A DNA stretch of 64,000 nucleotides from Talpa occidentalis. Its lineage: Eukaryota; Chordata; Mammalia; Eulipotyphla; Talpidae. Positions 20,894 through 31,590 of this stretch are shown in pieces. The stretch is from assembly GCF_014898055.3 (NCBI RefSeq), contig NW_023605083.1, positions 90,365,721 through 90,429,720 of the forward strand. The letters are read 5' to 3'. Position 1 is the stretch's first letter; each line of letters starts with the position of its first letter. The notes under the pieces are model-generated. The model was not told the DNA's origin. It saw only the letters and a list, made by a program, of their open reading frames with translations, and ran no database searches. The translations under genes were made by a program, and so were the position numbers.

Positions 20894-21261
20894 CTAAAGA
20901 TTCTTTTTTTTTTTTAAATAAAAGGAGTGTGAAGTTTCCTGGCCTTTCCTTATACCTTTGCCATGGAAGAAGAGGGCCAAGGCCAGTTTTGTGAAAGACT
21001 AAGAAACACCCTTTCTACTCAGGATAACATGGCTTCCCTGTGAGGCCAGGGGGTGAGAGGCACTCTTGTGCCGGCATATCTGGACAAATAAGCAGAACAC
21101 ACTGGAGAGTAAAGGACCGTGATCCCAGCTTAGGGATTTCTGCTAAGCCTAATATGACATTACAGAATTTTCTTCAGTAACAATAGTAAAGTAACAAACA
21201 AAACCTGTGCAAGAGATTATCCTGTTTATCCTGAAGTGACACATCAGAGCAGCTAAGATCA
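20894..21261. other. Intronic sequence, nothing recognised
   Basis: No feature beyond a T-run at about 20907-20916. Confidence 0.4.
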
Positions 21262-21560
21262 CACAACTTGGTATTTGTTTATTCTAGCTTCAAACCCTGA
21301 CTCTACCACTTACCAGACAACTTAGGCAAGTCCATTTGGTCTCTATGGGCCTTAAAATAAGACTTTCATGAGTACCTGTCTTCCAGGACTGTTGTGAGAA
21401 ATAGATGAGATAATGAATGCCAAGTGCCTGGCATTGCACCAGGCACATAGAAAGCACTCAGTATGCACACCTGAAACTTGTATGATGTTATAAAGCAATG
21501 TCACCTCAACAACAAAAGAGAATGTACTCCAAAAATGGAAACAAAAAGTGTTAAAAAAAA
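21262..21560 (+). repeat. MIR SINE followed by a short L1-type tail
   Basis: 21280-21463 is a MIR ('ctgactctaccacttaccag...aggcaagtcc...gactgttgtgagaaatagatgag...ggcattgcaccaggcacatag'). 21465-21560 resembles the A-rich 3' end of an old L1 ('cacctgaaacttgtatgatgtt...cacctcaacaac'). Confidence 0.6.
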
Positions 21561-21636
21561 AAAAAAAGTCTTAGGAGTCAGATGTGTTCAGAAAACTGGT
21601 TGGGGGCAGAAGAGTTTCCAAAGGATAACTTATCAT

Positions 21637-22165
21637 AATGTTTGTGGAATATTTACTCCACGCCTGGCACATGGACATCTTGACCAAATTTAATTTTTTT
21701 TTTTTACATTTTTTTTTTTTAATAGAGGCATGTTTTATTTATTTATTTGTTTGTTTGTTTGTTTGTTTATTCAGGCACTGGGTACAGTCAGAAGCGCGGG
21801 AGGGTGAGAGAATTCACCAGAGCCAGAGCGGGGAGCAGAACAGGCAGAAGGACCGAAGTACACTGCTGAGGGGAGCAGCGGGCGGCAGGAGAGGTCTGCG
21901 CGCCATGTGGGACCCTCCTCCAGTGGCCGGGGAACAGCCGGGGATCGAACCGGCGCCGCAGAGGCCGCGGGCAGCTTCGCAACCCAGCACTCAACCGCTG
22001 CGCCACCGGGGAGGCCCTGACCTCATTTAATTTTTACAATCACCCAATGACATAAGTCCTACTCCCATTTAACAAATGAGAATATTAGACCTAGAGTGGT
22101 AAGCTGTTTGCTGCAAGTCACCCAGCTGTATAGTGTTAAAGCAACCCAGTTTGGTTCAAAGACAA
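21637..22165 (-). repeat. MIR SINE, minus strand, interrupted
   Basis: The left part (21637-21697, 'gtttgtggaatatttactccacgcctggcac') and right part (22018-22165, 'tttacaatcacccaatgacataagt...aaatgagaatattagacc...caagtcacccagctg') are one inverted MIR, split by a young SINE with an 18-bp target duplication. Confidence 0.7.
21703..22017 (-). repeat. Young tRNA-derived SINE with 3' extension, minus strand
   Basis: CpG-rich young subfamily. Its inverted tail carries a (gttt)n block and then taatagaggcatg next to the T-run, so in sense orientation the element ends ...aaacatgcctctatta-A(n). Target duplications tgaccaaatttaattttt / tgacctcatttaattttt flank it (21680-21697 and 22018-22035). The same 3' extension occurs in the copy at 23443. 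Confidence 0.93.
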
Positions 22166-23425
22166 AGGCAGCAAGCATTGACTCTGAGGTTGTCCTTTAG
22201 CTGGTTGCCTGAAAAGTCCCGACCTTTTGGATGGGGATCAAGTGAGTTCCAAGGTGAAGGGAGCTACAATGACCTTTGAAGGAAGCCAACAAAAGTGATG
22301 GCTTACACTTCAGCCTAGGTTCTAGAAACTTAGATCACAACCACCAATGATTCAGACATAGGTCTGACAGCTGCAGCAAATAGTACTCTTGGCACAGATA
22401 CATCAGTTCTCAGCTAAGGACACTGGTAGCCTCAGCACAGATGCTGGTGTGCATCAGAAGTCACACATCTTCAATTGGTATGAGCAGAAAACAGCAGTGA
22501 TGAGCTGGTCTTGGAGCAGGGATATGGAATTGAGGGGTGTGAGTCAAGAGGACCAGAACAAAGGACACCAGTGGACATATTAACATTACTTCCAGCAACT
22601 CCATCACAGAAGGGGAGAAATCTTGTCAGGTTGGACCTTCCCAGGGAAAGTGGCAGCAGAGATAGGATATTACTGCTTAGTAAGAGGACTGCATGTTTTT
22701 AAGCCTGAGCTAAAAAGACGGGAGGATTGATTATAGCTTCCACTTCAAAGAAGAATTTTAACACTCACATTATGCTAGACATACCATAGACAGTAACTAA
22801 GCAATTTACTCTTGTTTCTTACATTAGCAAAAGGTTTAAGGTTTGTTTGTCTAATAATAGTCTTCATTTTTTTTTCATTTAGATCTTTGCAAACAGCCTT
22901 GAATGAGAAATGTCCTTACTGTCTGGGGACATGCTAGGCCTGAAAGGGAGTCTCATGGATAAATCTCATACTTTGAATCTCAATTATACTGACTCCTACC
23001 ATTTCGTCAAATAAAGAAAATCTGCCTGCACATCCGCATTTCCCCTCTTATGTAAATTGTCTTCTGGTTGTTTGGCTTTATTGTTTGGTTGGTTTTTGAA
23101 ACAGTGTTATAATAAAGAATATAAGTCAGGAGTAAGGCACAGGTCCCAAGTGGGTCCTGGGACCATGGGCTATTAATTTTTCTTGGCTTTAATGTACTGA
23201 TATATAACATGAAAGGACCTATTACATGATTGAGAAGATACAATCCATGTCTGAAATTCAACATCTGTGTCTCCTCGTCACACCTTTCTAGAAACTAAGG
23301 TCTTATTTAACCTCACATGGATTCTTGGGTTTCTACAATTCACATCCCCTTTCTAAATTCTCCCATGAACTTTATAGAGTCCTGTGGAGTCATTAAAGAT
23401 TTGAAGAAACAACAGTGTCAATTAT
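22166..23425. other. Intronic single-copy sequence
   Basis: About 1.2 kb with no gene, RNA or repeat that I can identify. It contains small AT-rich and T-rich patches (about 22865). Confidence 0.4.
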
Positions 23426-23442
23426 AAAAGTTCAAGAAACAT

Positions 23443-23748
23443 GGGCCTCCCGGGTGGCGCAGTGGTTGAGCGCTGGGTTGCAAAGCTGCCCGCGGCCTCT
23501 GCGGCACCGGTTCGATCCCTGGCTGCTCCCGGCCACCAGAGAGGGTCCCACATGGCGCACAGACCTCCTGCCGCCCGCTGCTCCCTCAGCAGTGTACTTC
23601 GGTCCTTCTGCCTGCTCTGCTCCCCGCTCTGGCTCTGGTGAATTCTCTCGCCCTCCCGCGCTTCTGACTGTACCCAGTGCATGTATAAAACGAAACAAAC
23701 AAACAAACAAATAAATAAACATGCCTCTATTAAAAAAAAAAAAAAAAA
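23443..23748 (+). repeat. Young tRNA-derived SINE with 3' extension
   Basis: Head gggcctcccgggtggcgca, B-box ggttcgatccctg, CpG-rich body. The tail continues through (aaac)n into aataaataaacatgcctctattaaaa. Target duplications aaagttcaagaaaca flank it on both sides (ending 23441; about 23746-23760). Confidence 0.95.
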
Positions 23749-23760
23749 GTTCAAGAAACA

Positions 23761-24764
23761 AAGAAGGTGATGTTTATAATCTAAGAAATCTGTCCAAATG
23801 CTAGAATTTTTCTTCAGAGTGCCTCACACAGATGAGTAATCTCTTCCTCCTGGCAGGAATATTCATTCATTTCATTCATTTCCACCCCATTTCACCTGTA
23901 ACTGCTGCTCATTATCATTTGGCAAACTTATAAGCAGGTGAGATGGGATTTACCCCTTAATTTGAGGTTGTATCTATACACTTAGTGGATGATACTTTCC
24001 AGAACAGACCCTTCATCAACTTTGCCAGGCCATCTAGCACCGCCCACCCACCTGTGACTTTGATAAGGGTGACTGGTATCTCCATGTCTGTGCCGATCGT
24101 TCTTCTTTGTTTCCAAGTATAAGTGGTCAATTTAATTGGATACTAACAGGCCCATCTTCTGAGCATAAGGGAGAACCTCAACCAAACAGACTGATGTCCT
24201 AGCCAGGTATGCTCGCAATAGAGCAGTTTTTAGTGCTTACAATTGTATGTCTTGAACCTCCCATCGATCCATGTTCTTAGTTGTATCAGAAACCAATTCA
24301 GAGTGATTTAAGCAGAATCTGAGTTTATTAAAGGATGTTGGTAGCTCACCAAATCTCTGGAGATGTTTGAAGACTATAAGCACACTTGAAACATATCTGA
24401 GATGACCAGGGAACTGGTATTTTTTAGCTTCCTGGGGGGTAGGTAACAGACTTTATTTCTTCCAAAAGTCTTTACCATCAGAAAGGGTTTCGGGACCTGG
24501 AAGGCCAAAGAGAACAATAAATATTCACTATCATTTCATCCTCTGGTTTTTGTGCTATCTCTGAAACATTTTTTCCCTCCAGAAGCCTCAGTTGTAATGT
24601 AGTATACAGTCAGGTAGAAGGTAATTGGCATGCATTGAACATCAACTTTGGGCTCCAATGATTCACTTACAATAACTTAATCCTTAGGACCGCTATCAAC
24701 ATGGGCCTCTTTATCAGTATCCTTATTATGAAGTGTTTTATTTTCCTCCACTGATACATTAGGT
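23761..24764. other. Intronic sequence, nothing clear
   Basis: About 1 kb without coding features. The part 24285-24340 ('agaaaccaattcagagtgatttaagcagaatctgagtttatt') looks like an ancient interspersed repeat that I cannot name. Confidence 0.35.
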
Positions 24765-25180
24765 AATTGTCATTATGTCTCCCCCACCCCAAAAATCCTA
24801 ACTTCCAGTATCTCAGAATATGCCCTTATTTGGAGATAGGGTCTTTAGAGAAGTAATGAAGCTAAAATGATATCATCAGGGTGGGCGTCAAAAGGGTGCT
24901 TTTATAAGAGGGGAAGGGAGAAATTTGGACACATATGCATATAGGAAGAATGCCCTGGGAAGATGATGGCATAGATTGGGGTGATGCTTGTATATGCCAA
25001 GGGACACCAAAGATTACCAGCAAACTACCACCTGCTAGCGGAGAGGTGTGGAACAGATCCTTCTTCACAGCTCTCAGGAGAACCAGATTGCCAACACCTT
25101 GATCTCAGGCTTCTAACTTCTGTTGTTTAAGTCTCCCAATTTGTGGTACCTTGTTCCAGAAGCCTTGGGAAACAAACACT
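24765..25180 (+). repeat. MaLR (MLT1-like) LTR
   Basis: Landmarks in order: 'cctaacttccagtatctcagaatatg', 'ttatttggagatagggtctttagag', 'taaaatgatatcatcagggtggg', 'gcttttataagaggggaag', 'gggacaccaaagattaccagcaaac', 'tctgttgtttaagtctcccaatttgtggtacc'. Confidence 0.8.
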
Positions 25181-25453
25181 TTCATTCACCCAGATTCTCA
25201 TAACCACTGAGAAGCAGAGTCAGGTTGGAACCTGGGTCTGGCCAGTTTCAACGTTACAGTTTTCTTCACTGTAACTATATATAACATTCCTCTCTATAGA
25301 AAATTCTGGGATCACTGTAACCTAGACTTAATGGTGACCAAATACTTCAAGCTAAAGGACCTAAATAGTCAGTTTGGGTCCTGCTGAGTTTGAGAGGTCT
25401 GAGGATACACAGACATCCAGTGAAGCATTACCAATATGGCAGTAGCCATTGCA

Positions 25454-25997
25454 ATGTTGGTGCCCAAGAAGAAGCGGGTTGCCATTCATGAACTCCTCAT
25501 TAAGGAGGGAGTGATGGTGGCGAAAAAGGATGTTCACGTGTCTAAACATCCTGAGCTGGCAGATGAGAATGTGCCGATCTACATGTCACAGAGACAGTAC
25601 AGTCTCTCAAATCATGAGTCTGTGGGAAGGGACAGTTTGCCTGGAGACAATGCTATTGGTACCTCCCCAGTGAGGGTAGCGGGATTCTCTGATTGCCTCC
25701 ACCTGCTGCCTGCCACCTTGCACCACAGGCTGGACACAAACTTGAGGACTGGAAGGTGAGCAACCTGCATGATTCACACGAGGGGAAGTGACAGAGATAA
25801 CTGCAGGTGGGGTGCTGTGCCCCTGGTGTGGATAAGAAAGCCAAAGGCTGGGCCTCCCCTGGTGCCGCAGCAGTTGAGCACTGGGCTGCGTTGGCTGGCC
25901 TGGGTCAGCAACAAGCTTAGGGGTAGATTCGATCATGGACATAGATAGCCACCCTAGTAAAGCTGGAACTTGTTTCGTATTAAATAAATTTGTAGCA
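25454..25997 (+). pseudogene. RPS10: RPS10 processed pseudogene
   Basis: Starting at 25454 the + strand encodes a clear relative of ribosomal protein S10 ([19 protein letters not shown], then [22 protein letters not shown]). The homology continues, frameshifted and with a large loss in the middle, through the C-terminal region (PATL-type and the tract near 25760-25840) to a 3' UTR with AATAAA at 25983-25988. There are no introns, so this is a retrocopy. Stops and frameshifts begin after about residue 50, and it cannot make S10. A 47-bp SINE head fragment lies within it and a full SINE sits at its 3' end. The gene symbol denotes the parent. Confidence 0.93.
25849..25895 (+). repeat. Isolated SINE head fragment inside the RPS10 pseudogene
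   Basis: About 47 bp matching only the first part of the tRNA-SINE (gcctcccctggtgccgcagca through gagcactgggctgcg). It interrupts the RPS10 3' coding homology between the KKAxGW-like and GSA-like parts. There is no SINE body or A-tail. Confidence 0.75.
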
Positions 25998-25998
25998 G

Positions 25999-26252
25999 GG
26001 GCCTCCCTGGTGGCCTAGGGCTTAAATTACCCGTATGGCCTGAGTTCAATCCCTGGCCAGGGAGCTAACCCACATGGCACAGCAGACCTCTCCTGTCTTA
26101 CCCACTGCTCCCTTCAGCAGTGCATTTCAGTAAAATCCACCTGTTCTGCTCCCCAGTCTGTCTCTGGTGAATCCTCTCGCCCTCTAACCTCAGGCCTGCA
26201 CCCCACTTCTTCTACACAAATAAATATATAAATAAATGAAATAAAAATCTTT
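25999..26252 (+). repeat. tRNA-derived SINE at the RPS10 pseudogene 3' end
   Basis: Head ggggcctccctggtggccta and a tail of aataaat-type repeats ending aaaaatcttt. The flanking segments aaataaatttgtagcag and aaataaacctgcaaccag are diverged target duplications and include the pseudogene poly(A) signal. Confidence 0.88.
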
Positions 26253-26274
26253 AAAAAATAAACCTGCAACCAGA

Positions 26275-27029
26275 AAAAAATTAACAAACAACAAAGGAGT
26301 TTGAGATATGAATCTGAAGTTCAAGGAGATATCCAGGATCAAGAGAATGCTCTAGAAGTTATTCACATATAGGTGGAAACTAAAACTCTGTGAATGAGAT
26401 CAGACAGGAAGAGCACACTGGATAAAAACCAGTGGGCTGAAGATGGAAGGCTGGTACAGCAGTGACTTCTATTTATAGCTCCCACCTAGATCCATTCTTC
26501 CTTCCCCCCATAGTAATAGAAACCTTAGCTGAGACATGCTCTCCCAGAATAGACTCATTCCCCAGGCTTCTTTGCATCTATGTGTGGCCATATTCTGGCT
26601 AATGGGAAGTCAAAGGTCAGCTTCCTGAAAATACCCTTTAGAGACAGAGTTCAAACTCTTCATTTACTCTCCTGTCTTTTCTCCTCCTGCTCCATGGGAC
26701 TTGTGTGTTGCCTTCAATCAGGAGGATGAAGATCATTCCCAAGTAATTATAGGGCAGTTAACTGAAAGAAGCCTGTGATCTGAGGGCTTCCTGAAATAGA
26801 AATGCCATACCAATGCTGGACTGCAAATATCTGGACATTTTAATGAGAATTAAACTGCTGTCTTGGTCAAGTAAATTTTGTTTTTTATTTTTAATCTTGC
26901 TATACCTAATGCCAACTAAGATACTCCATGAGCCCTGAGAGCTAGGAGGTATGCACAGAAAGAAAAGAAAGAGATCAAAAAGGAAAGGTCAAGATAACAG
27001 CTGTTTATTGCTCTACTTGCCCATAAAAT
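26275..27029. other. Intronic sequence with LTR-like scraps
   Basis: The part 26480-26880 ('ccaggcttctttgcatctatgtgtggccatattctggctaatggga' and 'gagaattaaactgctgtcttgg') has the texture of a degraded MaLR/MLT1-type LTR, but I cannot set its borders. Confidence 0.35.
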
Positions 27030-27495
27030 CATCACTCTTTTGAAAATAATTCGTCTAATCAGGTGGTTCAAATGGGAACTGCCATGTTTTAATAGGTCTC
27101 GCCTTCCTGACTACAGTGACTAGCCAATCACAGTAAGTGATCCAAGGGTGGACACTTGGCCCAAGATAGACTAAACAGAGCCCCTTCCTTGACATTTTTT
27201 ATCTTGAGATCAGAGAAAGCAGTACTCAAGTCCTCTGATGTATGAGGCCAGGAGCCACTGCTGACCATGTCTCTTATCACATGGAGAGGCCTGGTCAAAG
27301 AGATGAAGCCATCACAGAGAAAAGAGAGTCCTCATAAGACCTGGAGTCCTCACCATGGTAGCTGCTTCAGTCACTCCTGAGTCCCATCCGTGTCTGTCCT
27401 TCCCAGAGCTCCCAACATGTGCTAATTCATCCCCACTCTTACCTAAGCCTTTTCTAGTTGGTTTTCTGTCACCTGTGACCAAATGAATCTCAAGT
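27030..27495 (+). repeat. Old MaLR-type LTR
   Basis: Contains 'actagccaatcacagtaagtgatcc', 'cttgagatcagagaaagcagt', 'aggccaggagccactgctgaccatg' and, at the end, 'ctagttggttttctgtcacctgtgaccaaatgaatc'. This matches the layout of an MLT1-type LTR 3' end. Confidence 0.6.
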
Positions 27496-27570
27496 GATGC
27501 TTCAGGGAGCCATGAGTACCAAGAAAGTATTCTGATATGGAAGAAGGCATTGAAGAATAATCAACAGTAG

Positions 27571-27812
27571 GGGGCTTCCCTGGTGGCCCAGGGGTTAAGT
27601 TCAGTGCTACCACTGCTACAACCTGAGTTCGATCCCCGGCCAGGGAGAATCCCACATGGTGCAGCAGACCTTTCCTGTCTCACCTTGCTGCTCCCCTCAG
27701 CAGATCTGGTTCAGTAGATCTGCCTTTTCTGCTCTCTACTCTGTTTCTGGTGGGTTCTCTCACCTCCTGTAGCACTGGCCTATAACCCAGTTCTTCTATA
27801 AAAAATTTAAAA
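27571..27812 (+). repeat. tRNA-derived SINE
   Basis: Head gggcttccctggtggccca. Flanked by agaataatcaacagtag at about 27554-27570 and 27814-27830, a clear target duplication. Confidence 0.93.
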
Positions 27813-27830
27813 AAGAATAATCAACAGTAG

Positions 27831-29700
27831 CAGGGGAGTAGAAGCATCCAGTTGGTTATAGACTAGACAGTGTTGGATAGATTTGCTGGTTCAAATGGTC
27901 ACCATTATGAGAGCAATCTATTGTAGTAGAGTTGGGGCAGGAGTCAGATTTCAGTCAGTTTTAGGGTAAACAAGAAGCCATGAGTACAGAGATTTCTGAA
28001 GAATTGTAAAGAAAATGAGGAAATTTGGAGGGTGACTATGGGGGGGGGGACTTGGCTTAAGGAGAATTTAAGGAGAGCTTTATTAAAAGGCAAAATTCTT
28101 GAGCATATTTATAGGTGAAGCAGAGGCAGTAGGAGACATGGGAGAGTAGGGGGTGCAAAAATTGAGGTGAGGCCCTAATTGGCCCTAATTGGATGCCTAA
28201 TTAGGTGAGGCCCTAATTGGGGTGGAATTAAGGTTAAAGAGTGAGTGTAGGAAAGGAAAGGAGGTAAGGAAGTAAGGATGGGGCCAGAGTAGGCAAATTT
28301 GGGGTCTCTTGCCTTTGGTGGCCTCAATTTTCTCATGAAGAAAGGTAGAATCCACAGGTAAAATGGAGAAGGGCAAGACTGAGGAAGATCTCTAGGCAAG
28401 CAGGGAAACTTTCTTCCTTGGTTAATGAAGGAAATGAGAGAGAATGGTGCTCTGGGGGGCCTGGGCTGAGCCTAGAGGCCATGATAGACCCTTCTTGGTC
28501 ATTCTGTGATTTGCTCCAATGGTGCTCAATGGTATCTTGGTCACGGAGTGAGGGAAGCAACATCAGTACTACCTGAGACTGCATTCCAGGTAGATGAAGA
28601 GCAAGAAGTGTTGGGGAGAGCGAGTTCCGATGCTATGATATGGGAAAAAAATCGCACAGACTCTAAATTTTAAAACAAGACTTTCTGTTTTTAAGACCTG
28701 CATTACCAGGCAGAAGGAAGAGAGTGCTTGCCAGCCAGGGCTCAGGCACCAGCTCACCATTTGCACACAGATTTTCTTAGGTCCCTGGGTAGACCCAAGA
28801 CCCACCCTGATACACACAACCTTCCAGGAACTGCTTTGTGGTCCACAGGGGAGAGTGGCCAGTGCTAGCCCAAATAAACTCACAAAGAACTCCAAAAGAG
28901 AAAAACGGCAATTTGTGTTTGCAAACAGGACAGATACAGACATGAAAACAAGGGCAGGAGAGTCTGTGAACGTCTGTAAAGTGGTTATGATGGGTCAGAG
29001 GAATAAAGCATTAAGGATCATTTCTGTTGGTTTAGTTTTTAACTGAGTATGTGACATGAAACTCTTCTGATTTTGGAGAGCTTGATTTGTTCACCACCTT
29101 CAGTGATTCTGCACAACCAAGGGTCTGTTTCCAGGTTGCACCCTGCAGAGAGTGTTTTCTGGTAGGGATAGTGGTATAAAATATGGTGTCTCCCCCCTCC
29201 TACACCCCGTGACTATAATGCAGATGAAGACAAACATGGAGCCCATCACTTAGGGGCAGAGCCCTGCAAAGTCACAGCCCCAGCTGTGGGTGGGGGCATT
29301 GCAGAGAGAGAATCACCCTTCCCAAGACTGAACTGATAGCAACCCAGTTCTTAGTCCAAGAATTGATCAAGTGAAGACCCAAATCCTTGGTTTTAATAAC
29401 AAAGATCCAGGAGGTTGGGCAGGCTGGGGCCCAGCTCAGAGAGCGCAGGGCAAGCCCAGGAAGAAGACCCTGGTTGACCAGGAACTGTTCCTGCAGCCAT
29501 CCTAGCCCACGTGGCTGACTGCCCCATCTGGAGGGGGGCCTGATGCCAGAACCACTGTAAAGCTTGATTATTTATAGCCTATAAATATGTATCACACTCT
29601 ACATCTACGTCTCCACTCAAGAGTGTGGGCTCTCTTATCCTTAACAAATCCCTCTGTCAACTTTCAAAAGTCCCAAATTAAGGAAACCTATTAATATTAT
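27831..29700. other. Intronic single-copy sequence with a small direct repeat
   Basis: No gene recognised in 1.9 kb. A G-run lies at about 28040-28049. The 18-bp unit aggtgaggccctaattgg occurs twice between 28164 and 28220. A 124-codon minus-strand frame (28569-28943) has no known motif. Confidence 0.4.
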
Positions 29701-29712
29701 AAATAGGCACCA

Positions 29713-29973
29713 GGGGCCTCCCTGGTGGTGCAAGGGGTTAAGGCACAACAGTATGAAGCTATCCGCAGCCACTGCAGCACAAGTTGGATCCCCAGCCAGG
29801 AAGCTAACCCACATGGCACAGCTGACCTCTCCTGTCTGGCTGGCCCACTGCTCCCCTCAGCAGTGTATTTCAATGGATCTGCCTGTTCTGTTCCCCGCTC
29901 TGTCTCTGGTAAATCTTCTAGACCCCCACACCTCTGGCCTGTACCCCAGTTCTTGTATGCATAAATAAATAAT
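29713..29973 (+). repeat. tRNA-derived SINE, first unit of a dimer
   Basis: Complete older-subfamily copy, head gggcctccctggtggtgca, tail cataaataaataatttttt. A single target duplication (aaataggcaccag at about 29701-29713 and 30262-30274) encloses this unit and the next one. Confidence 0.93.
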
Positions 29974-29990
29974 TTTTTAAAAATAAATAA

Positions 29991-30252
29991 GGGGCCTCCC
30001 TGGTGGCACAAGGGGTTAAGACACAACTTATGAGCTATCTGCAGCCACTGCAGCATGAATTCAATCACCAGCCAGGGAGGTGGCCCACATGGCACAGCAG
30101 ACCTCTCCTGACTCGCCCACTGCTCCCCTTAGCAGTGTGTTTCAGTCAATCTGCCTGTTCTGTTCCCCACTCTGTTTCTGGTGAATCTTCTCACCCTCCA
30201 CACCTCTGGGCTGTACCCCAGTTCTTGTATGCATAAATAAATAAATCTTTAA
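29991..30252 (+). repeat. tRNA-derived SINE, second unit of a dimer
   Basis: A second complete copy begins directly after the A-rich tail of the first, in the same orientation. It shares the outer target duplication, so it either inserted into the first copy's tail or was mobilised together with it. Confidence 0.93.
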
Positions 30253-30520
30253 ATAAATAAATAAATAGGCACCAGACCCAAAGAACCATGTCTATTTAAT
30301 AAATCAAGATAATGCCAATTAAAGAGGGCAAAACCCTATTCCCCTGTCTTACAGGATATTGTTTTAATGAAACTATTTTCTGTCAGGGTGTGCTATTTTC
30401 CATACGTGTACATTTTTATATTTTTATTTTTGCCACTGGCGTGTGTGAATGTGTGTATGTGTGTGTTAGAAATCTTTCAGCTGCCACTGATGGAAAACCC
30501 CATTTAAACTGACTTAAACA

Positions 30521-30800
30521 GGGGCCTCCCCGGTGGCGCAGCGGTTGAGCGCTGGGTTGGGAAGCTGCCGGCAGTCTCTGCAGCGCCGGTTCAATCCCCG
30601 GCTGCTCCCCGGCCTCGGGAGGAGGGTCCCACATGGCGCGCAGACCTCTCCTGCCGCCCGCTGCTCCCCTCAGCAGTGTACCTCAGTCCTTCTGCCTGCT
30701 CTGCTCCCCGCTCTGGCTCTGGTGAATTCTCTCTCCCTCCCGCGCTTCTAACTGTACCCAGTGCTTGTATGTATCAATCAATCAATAAATAAATAAATCT
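30521..30800 (+). repeat. Young tRNA-derived SINE
   Basis: CpG-rich copy (head ggggcctccccggtggcgca). Tail is (aatc)n then aaataaataaatcttt. Target duplications aaactgacttaaaca lie at about 30506-30520 and 30819-30833. Confidence 0.95.
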
Positions 30801-30833
30801 TTAAAAAAAAAAATAAATAAACTGACTTAAACA

Positions 30834-31320
30834 ATACAGGAATTTTGTTTACTTATTTAGTAAATAAATATTTCATAAAGAAAAGTTGTGTCAGGCAACT
30901 AAAAAGTTTGAAGGCAACATTAGCTTCAGGCAAAGCCTATTCCAGCAGCTTGAATTTCACCAAGGAATAGGTTTGTCTCTGTCTCTCTGCTTCGTCGTCT
31001 ACATGTGCATCCTTAAGCTCTCTTCCAATCTCACTTCCCCTCTCCCAGCACCTCACATTACACAGCTTGTAAAAGAGACAGTCTCCCCAAATATCACACG
31101 CAAAATCCCCCAAACTCATTCTCTACGGCCTTGTACCTGTCTCTGACCAGTCAGGGTGGTTGGGAATGGGATATGCTGAATAGGGCCACACCCACCCCAA
31201 ACACTGGGGTGAGATGATTCCCCAAGAGAGAATAGGGATGCTGCTGGCAGCAGGAGATGAATGGGGGGTAAGTAAGCAGCAAATAGTCACTACTGGGTGC
31301 ATTCCATGCATTCATTGCAC
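30834..31320. other. Intronic sequence, possible ancient repeat
   Basis: Sequence on both sides of the SINE (30470-30520 and 30834-31000) resembles an ancient mammalian repeat of unknown name. No gene. Confidence 0.35.
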
Positions 31321-31324
31321 CACT

Positions 31325-31590
31325 GCATGGAAGGTTCCACTCAGTGGTTCAGAGCAGAGACTAGAGCCAGGGTCCCTGGGTTAGAAACCTGGCATCAAGC
31401 TTATGAACTGTGTGACCTTGAGCAGGTTACTTAACCTCTCTGTGCCTCAGTTTCCTCATCTATAAAGAGAGGATAACAATAGTACCTGCTTCATAAGCTT
31501 GTGATAAGAATTAAATGAGTATTTGTAGGAACAGTGATTGGCACATAGTAAGTGCCTACAAGCATTTGTTAAATAAATGTGCTCAGAACT
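31325..31590 (+). repeat. MIR SINE, well preserved
   Basis: Nearly full-length: 'cagtggttcagagcagagactagagccaggg', 'tgaactgtgtgaccttgagcaggttacttaacctctctgtgcctcag' (core), 'cttgtgataagaattaaatgag', 'gattggcacatagtaagtg'. Confidence 0.9.

Noticed and set aside
25436..25759. Reading the S10-like frame as a functional gene
   Set aside because: It loses frame after about 50 residues, lacks the central S10 domain and has SINE insertions. It is a retropseudogene, and the extra MAVAIA codons upstream are not part of S10.
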